64,000 nt of DNA from Halopenitus persicus. Its GTDB lineage: Archaea > Halobacteriota > Halobacteria > Halobacteriales > Haloferacaceae. The DNA lies in NCBI RefSeq assembly GCF_002355635.1, contig NZ_AP017558.1, forward strand, positions 2,108,001-2,172,000, given 5' to 3'. This document shows, piece after piece, positions 59,992 through 64,000 of this stretch (its first letter is position 1; each line of letters begins with the position of its first letter). The notes under the pieces were generated by a model, which was not told where the DNA came from, did no database searches, and was given only the letters and a program-made list of their open reading frames with translations. Made by a program: the position numbers and the translations under genes.

Positions 59992-60000
59992 GCTTTACAC
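59992..60000 (+). promoter_or_regulatory. TATA-like box of gatB
   Basis: GCTTTACAC, centred 28 nt before the ATG at 60024, a leaderless arrangement. Confidence 0.5.
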
Positions 60001-60023
60001 CCCGCGTTCACAACGACTGCCCA

Positions 60024-61511
60024 ATGAGTACGCGGACCGCGACCGAGGAGCGAGCGGTCGTCATCGGACTCGAGGTGCACGTGCAGCTCGAGACGGACAC
60101 GAAGATCTTCTGCGGCTGCTCGACCGAGGCCGCCGAGGACGAGGAGCCGAACACCCGGACCTGTCCGGTCTGCCTGGGCCTGCCCGGCGCCCTGCCGGTG
60201 CTCAACGAGGGCGCCGTCGAGGCCGCCGTCAAGATCGGCAAGGCGCTCGAGGCGGACATCCCCGAGCGGACGACCTTCCACCGGAAGAACTACTACTACC
60301 CGGACCTCCCGAAGAACTTCCAGATCACCCAGTACGACGCCCCCGTCTGCGCCGACGGCGAGCTCGAGGTCTCCGTCGAGGGCTCGCGTCGCACCATCGG
60401 GATCACCCGGGCGCATCTCGAGGAGGATCCCGGTAGCCTCCAGCACGCCGGCGGGTCGATCGACACCGCCGACCACACGCTCGTCGATTACAACCGCGCC
60501 GGCACGCCCCTCGTGGAGATCGTCACCGAGCCGGACTTCCGGTCGCCCGCGGAGACGCGCGCGTTCCTCGCGAAGCTCGAGGAGGTCCTCGAGTACCTCG
60601 GGGTCTTCGACGCGACCCGCGACGGCAGCCTTCGGGTGGACGCGAACGTGTCGCTCGTCCCGGGCGAGGCGGTCGCCGACGACGGCTCGATCACCGAGGA
60701 CGCCCTCGCCGAGGCCAACCGCACCGAGGTGAAGAACATCTCGAGCCACAAGGGCGCCGAGAAGGCGCTCGCCTACGAGGTCACCCGCCAGCGGAACGCC
60801 CTGCGCCGGGGCCGGGCGGTCGACCAGGAGACGCGCCACTGGGACGAGTCCCGCGGCATCACCGTCTCGATGCGCTCGAAGGAGGCCGAGAAGGATTACC
60901 GCTACTTCCGTGAGGCCGATCTGCCCCCCCTGGAGGTGAGCGACTGGCGGGAGTCGATCCCGATCCCCGAGCTGCCCGATGCCCGCCGCGAGCGGTTCCG
61001 GGAGGAGTACGACCTCGACGCCGAGTCGGCCGACAAGCTCACCTCCCGGAAGGCGGTCGCGGACTTCTATGAGGACGTCGCCGACCGGTTCGACCCGGGC
61101 CTGGCGGCCACCTGGGTCGCCGACAACCTCCTCGGCGAGCTCAACTACCGCGACATGGCGATCGCCGACGTCGACGACCGGCTCGAGGAGTTCGCCCGCC
61201 TGATCGAGCTCGTCGACGCCGGCGAGCTCACGACGAAGAACGCCGAGGAGGTCGTGCTCCGTGGAATGTTGGACGACGGCGACGACCCCGACGCGATCGT
61301 CGAGCGCGAGGGGCTCGGCACGGCCGACACCGGCGAGGTCGCGGCCGCCGTCGCGGACGCGATCGACGACAACCCCGAGGCGGTCGCCGACTACAACGAC
61401 GGCGACGAGGGCGCGATCAACTTCCTCGTCGGCCAGGTGATGCAGCGGACCGGCGGCTCCGCCGACCCCGGCGAGGTCAACGCGCTGCTTCGCGAGCAGC
61501 TGGACGAGTGA
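60024..61511 (+). CDS. gatB: Asp-tRNA(Asn)/Glu-tRNA(Gln) amidotransferase subunit B
   Basis: A 495-aa GatB, the kinase/tRNA-binding subunit that with GatA and GatC makes Asn-tRNA or Gln-tRNA by transamidation. It begins with GLEVHVQLETDTKIFCGCST and the zinc-binding CPVCLGLPG. The conserved core NYYYPDLPKNFQITQYD, DYNRAGTPLVEIVTEPD and DANVSLVPG is complete, followed by the tail domain with LLGELNYR and the YqeY-like helical end LVGQVMQRTGGSADPGEVNALL. The start is set by a TATA box 28 nt upstream. Confidence 0.97.
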   Translation: MSTRTATEERAVVIGLEVHVQLETDTKIFCGCSTEAAEDEEPNTRTCPVCLGLPGALPVLNEGAVEAAVKIGKALEADIPERTTFHRKNYYYPDLPKNFQITQYDAPVCADGELEVSVEGSRRTIGITRAHLEEDPGSLQHAGGSIDTADHTLVDYNRAGTPLVEIVTEPDFRSPAETRAFLAKLEEVLEYLGVFDATRDGSLRVDANVSLVPGEAVADDGSITEDALAEANRTEVKNISSHKGAEKALAYEVTRQRNALRRGRAVDQETRHWDESRGITVSMRSKEAEKDYRYFREADLPPLEVSDWRESIPIPELPDARRERFREEYDLDAESADKLTSRKAVADFYEDVADRFDPGLAATWVADNLLGELNYRDMAIADVDDRLEEFARLIELVDAGELTTKNAEEVVLRGMLDDGDDPDAIVEREGLGTADTGEVAAAVADAIDDNPEAVADYNDGDEGAINFLVGQVMQRTGGSADPGEVNALLREQLDE

Positions 61512-61591
61512 TCCCGGCTCGGATACGCTGAGTCCGTAATCCCGATCCCGATACGCCGAGTCCGAAGCCCCGATCCCGATTTCCGATTCAT

Positions 61592-61633
61592 TTATAAGTG
61601 TCTCCTCGCCGTCCCGAGGGGTATTTATAAATA
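61592..61633. promoter_or_regulatory. Two TATA-like elements in the gatB-MATE convergent spacer
   Basis: CATTTATAAGTG (61591-61602) and the perfect palindrome TATTTATAAATA (61622-61633) are strong TATA-like sequences with no gene downstream in either direction. The spacer also holds an imperfect direct repeat of CGATACGCCGAGTCC (around 61519 and 61552). A non-coding or antisense transcript is possible. Confidence 0.35.
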
Positions 61634-61668
61634 GTTCCCGCGGTGGCTGGCCGCCGTTCCCGCTTCGC

Positions 61669-63123
61669 TCAGTCGTCGTCGATCGGGACGAGGTCAGGAT
61701 CGGCGGCGTCCGAACCGTTCTCGCCCTCGAGGACGCCCTCCCGCCAGGTCCCGCGCAGGAACCACGCGAGCCCGATCCCGAACGAGATCACGGCCGCGGC
61801 GGCGTAGCCCCACCAGAGCCCGACGACGCCCCAGTCGAGCCCGGTGTAGGTGAGGCCGATCACGGGGATCGTGACGGTCCCGAACGCGAGAGCTGCGGCG
61901 AGCGGGACCCGGAATATCCATCGCGACAGCAGCGAGAGGACCATCGCGATCCGGGTGTCGCCCGCGCCGCGGAACGCGCCCTGCAGGACCATCAGGCCGC
62001 CGAAGAATCCCCACGAGAGCGCGATGACGCGGAGGAACACGACGCCCTCGGCGATCACGGCGGGCTCGTCGATGAACACGCCGATCGCGGCGTCCGGGAG
62101 CAGCCACACGGCGCCCCCGGCCGCAGTCAGGAGGGCCATCGTCGCCGCCGTGGCGACCATCGTCACTCGGTGAGCGCGGTCGGGCATCTCCGCGCCGAGG
62201 TTCTGTCCGACGCCGGTCGCGGTCGCCTGTCCGACCGCGCCCGAGACGGTCCAGGAGACGGACATCAGCCGGACGCCGATGCCGTAGGCCGCGGTGGCGA
62301 CGGGGCCGAACCGGGCGACGAGCGCGGCCATCGCCACCGCGGCGAACGACCGCGCCCAGCCGTCCAGCGTCGCCGGGTAGCCGACGTCGACGAGCCGCCG
62401 CAGGATCGCGGGATCCGGCCTGAGGTCACGGGGATGCAGCTGGACGCCCCAGTCGCCACGAACGAGGACGTAGATCCCGATCGCGGCGGCGAAGAGCCGG
62501 GAAACGAACGTCGCCACCGCGGCCCCTCGCGTTCCCATTGCCGGGGCGGGCCCCCAGCCGAGCACGAGGAACGGGTCGATCACGATGTTGAGGCCGGCGG
62601 AGGCCGCCACGAGCCACATCGCGGTCTTGGTGTCGCCGGCGCCCTGCAGCGACGCGCGGAACGCGAAGAACAGGAACGTCAGGGGGAGCGCCGCGAGGAT
62701 CACCTCGATGTACGCGAGCGACTCGACGAGCACCTGCCCGCGGGCGCCGATCCAGTAGAGCAGCCAGTGACGGCCGAGGAATCCGGCGACCGCGAGGACC
62801 GCCGAGACGACCGTCGCGAGCAGACACGTCTGGGCGACGATCCGGTCAGCCTGCCGGTCGTTGCCGGCCCCGACGTGCTGGGACACCAGTGCGATCGTCG
62901 CCGCGGTGACGCCCATCGCGGTCGAGACGAACATCCACGACAGCGGAAACATCAGCGAGACCGCCGCGACCGCCTCCGGGCTCACCCGGCCGACCCAGAA
63001 CATGTCCGCGAGGTTGTACAGCGTCTGCAGCAGGTTCCCGAGCACGAGCGGCCAGGCCAGGGTGAACAGCCTGGGCGCGATCGGGCCCGACGTCATGTCC
63101 ACGCGCGCGTCCTGGTTGGCCAC
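61669..63123 (-). CDS. MATE family multidrug/cation antiporter
   Basis: A 484-aa protein with twelve predicted transmembrane helices in two six-helix halves. Typical MATE blocks are LAWPLVLGNLLQTLYNLADMFWVGR, SLQGAGDTKTAMW and the second-half AFRGAGDTRIAMV, with GLTYTGLDWGVVGLWWGYA near the end. It exports organic cations or drugs using Na+ or H+. The tail (ENGSDAADPDLVPIDDD) is acidic. The start is either the GTG at 63123 or the ATG at 63096 (MTSGPIAPRLF), and the latter is common in homologues. Confidence 0.93.
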   Translation of the reverse strand: MANQDARVDMTSGPIAPRLFTLAWPLVLGNLLQTLYNLADMFWVGRVSPEAVAAVSLMFPLSWMFVSTAMGVTAATIALVSQHVGAGNDRQADRIVAQTCLLATVVSAVLAVAGFLGRHWLLYWIGARGQVLVESLAYIEVILAALPLTFLFFAFRASLQGAGDTKTAMWLVAASAGLNIVIDPFLVLGWGPAPAMGTRGAAVATFVSRLFAAAIGIYVLVRGDWGVQLHPRDLRPDPAILRRLVDVGYPATLDGWARSFAAVAMAALVARFGPVATAAYGIGVRLMSVSWTVSGAVGQATATGVGQNLGAEMPDRAHRVTMVATAATMALLTAAGGAVWLLPDAAIGVFIDEPAVIAEGVVFLRVIALSWGFFGGLMVLQGAFRGAGDTRIAMVLSLLSRWIFRVPLAAALAFGTVTIPVIGLTYTGLDWGVVGLWWGYAAAAVISFGIGLAWFLRGTWREGVLEGENGSDAADPDLVPIDDD

Positions 63124-63214
63124 GGGTCTCGCTCCGTCGATCGGATCGATCGGCGACCGTGTAGGTCTTGTGACTTGGTGGCGTGGTTTGATTCGGAACC
63201 GGCCGCGGACAACG

Positions 63215-63224
63215 CGCTTTTACT
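63215..63224 (+). promoter_or_regulatory. TATA-like box of the DUF2103 gene
   Basis: GCTTTTACTC, centred 27 nt before the ATG at 63247. Confidence 0.5.
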
Positions 63225-63246
63225 CGCCCCGATCCTGGGATCGGAC

Positions 63247-63996
63247 ATGGACTGTCGGCGGTGTGGCACGCCACTGGAGAAACCGGGGGACTACTGTCTC
63301 ACCTGCAACACCGCCAACTGCGACGGCGTGGTCATCGAGTTCCGGCCCGATCGCGCCGAGGTGACGATGCTCGATGCGGACGACGTCGTCGGCCGGACGA
63401 CGGTCACCACGACGCCCGAGCGCGAGGATCCCGGCGAGCGCGGCGTCGTACAGATCCGGAACTTCGCGGGGCGCGTCGCCGACGAGGTGCGTCGAAAGCG
63501 CCCCGAGACCGTCTACGCCGCCGGCGAGCGCGATCCCCTCCGGGAGGCGCGCGCGCAGCTTCACTACGAGTTCTACCGCGTCCCGGCGGCGGGACGCCGC
63601 GACGGCGACGGCCTCGTCGAGTGGGTCCGCGACCGGCGCGGGGAGCGCTCGCTCGCGGTCGTCGACGCCGCCCCCGGCGAGAAGATCGGCGGCACCCACT
63701 CGACGCTCATCGGCGGGCGGACCGGCCGGACCGCGATCCGGACGGTGGCCGAACACCCGCACGTCAAGAAGATCGTTCCCGGACCGATCGACGCCGGCGG
63801 CACGGGCTCGCGGACCGGCCTCCGCGCGAAGGCGACCCGCGCGGATACGAACGGGAACGTTCGGCTCCTCCTCCGCGACGGTTCGAGCGTCCAGGAGAAC
63901 CGCGTCGTGACGACCGCGATGGACCGGGAGACCGGTGAGCGCGTCCGAGAGGACCTGAACGAGGCGCTCGTCGAGGCCGAACTCCGCGAGGCGTGA
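63247..63996 (+). CDS. DUF2103 (predicted metal-binding) protein
   Basis: A 249-aa archaeal protein. The N-terminal zinc knuckles are MDCRRCGTPLEKPGDYCLTCNTANCD (Cys3/Cys6 and Cys17/Cys20). A mixed alpha/beta domain has ERSLAVVDAAPGEKIGGTHSTLIGGRTGRTAIRTVAEHPHVKKIVPGPI, the DUF2103 core. The tail VRLLLRDGSSVQENRVVTTAMDRETGERV completes it. Function is unknown. The start is fixed by the TATA box at leaderless distance. An open upstream extension antisense to the MATE gene is not coding. Confidence 0.9.
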   Translation: MDCRRCGTPLEKPGDYCLTCNTANCDGVVIEFRPDRAEVTMLDADDVVGRTTVTTTPEREDPGERGVVQIRNFAGRVADEVRRKRPETVYAAGERDPLREARAQLHYEFYRVPAAGRRDGDGLVEWVRDRRGERSLAVVDAAPGEKIGGTHSTLIGGRTGRTAIRTVAEHPHVKKIVPGPIDAGGTGSRTGLRAKATRADTNGNVRLLLRDGSSVQENRVVTTAMDRETGERVREDLNEALVEAELREA

Positions 63997-64000
63997 GCGC

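Noticed and set aside
62170-63246. Upstream extension of the DUF2103 frame antisense to the MATE gene
   Set aside because: Arg/Asp-rich antisense shadow. The Cys knuckle start at 63247 has a TATA box at the right distance.

Overview
This window is chromosomal DNA of a halophilic archaeon (class Halobacteria). The evidence is the GC-rich, strongly GC3-biased coding, the acidic proteins, and archaeal information-processing genes (aIF2-alpha, S27e, L44e, Nop10, TFB, PAN, PolB, PolX, Mre11/Rad50, GatB). Many starts are leaderless, with a TATA-like box 25-31 nt upstream of the first codon, and several small families are known only from haloarchaea. A family- or genus-level placement (for example Halorubrum-like) would be a guess. 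About 67 protein genes and one tRNA can be supported. Coding density is high and there is no CRISPR array, rRNA, insertion sequence or replication origin.

Layout. 1-3179 (minus strand): a truncated thiolase, then the translation/RNP cluster L44e - S27e - aIF2-alpha - Nop10 - PAC2 protein. 3180-3582: gene-free DNA ending in a 21-bp minisatellite. 3572-8100 (minus): beta-alanine/CoA-type decarboxylase MfnA, PEP synthase, a small acidic protein and inorganic pyrophosphatase. 8336-13664: PadR regulator, RnhA and its operon partner, a TFB paralogue without zinc-ribbon cysteines, the repair protein NreA, and DUF302 and DUF5789 proteins. 13836-23031: a membrane protein, Mut7-C RNase and PolX, two sugar/redox enzymes, a 56-aa zinc-finger micro-protein, a GpgS-like glycosyltransferase, CoA-type Nudix, endonuclease III and DUF371. 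23381-29317: a long coiled-coil protein, SppA protease, a DUF373 membrane protein, PhzF, an alkaline-phosphatase-superfamily enzyme and a 43-aa membrane peptide. 29413-41019: PAN ATPase, an HTH regulator with a perfect operator, the hypothetical-mre11-rad50 operon, three small haloarchaeal proteins, and DNA polymerase B carrying an intein.

41165-45918 is the sufCBD Fe-S assembly operon, followed by a ferritin-like protein and a DtxR-family metal regulator, so it looks like an iron/Fe-S module. 45980-47692 is a small accessory islet: an AT-richer PD-(D/E)XK endonuclease 6 bp from tRNA-Gln, a probable gene remnant, and a UPF0175/PIN-like toxin-antitoxin pair. 47757-56662 holds acetyl-CoA synthetase, a flavin reductase, KorAB (2-oxoacid:ferredoxin oxidoreductase), a geranylgeranyl-reductase-type flavoprotein, an aldo/keto reductase and a membrane protein. 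56659-63996 holds an HNH-like zinc protein, a small zinc ribbon, lycopene cyclase plus Brp/Blh carotene cleavage enzyme (retinal synthesis), GatB, a MATE exporter and a DUF2103 protein.

The themes are DNA replication and repair (PolB, PolX, RNase HI, Mre11/Rad50, NreA, Nth, Mut7-C), translation, iron/Fe-S handling and central metabolism. The most unusual points are a PolB intein with a Gly-Gln C-terminus plus an AT-rich tract at the empty motif C, the zinc-ribbon-less TFB, the toxin lacking its first catalytic Asp, operator-like inverted repeats over the start or promoter of small regulators, and several minisatellites.
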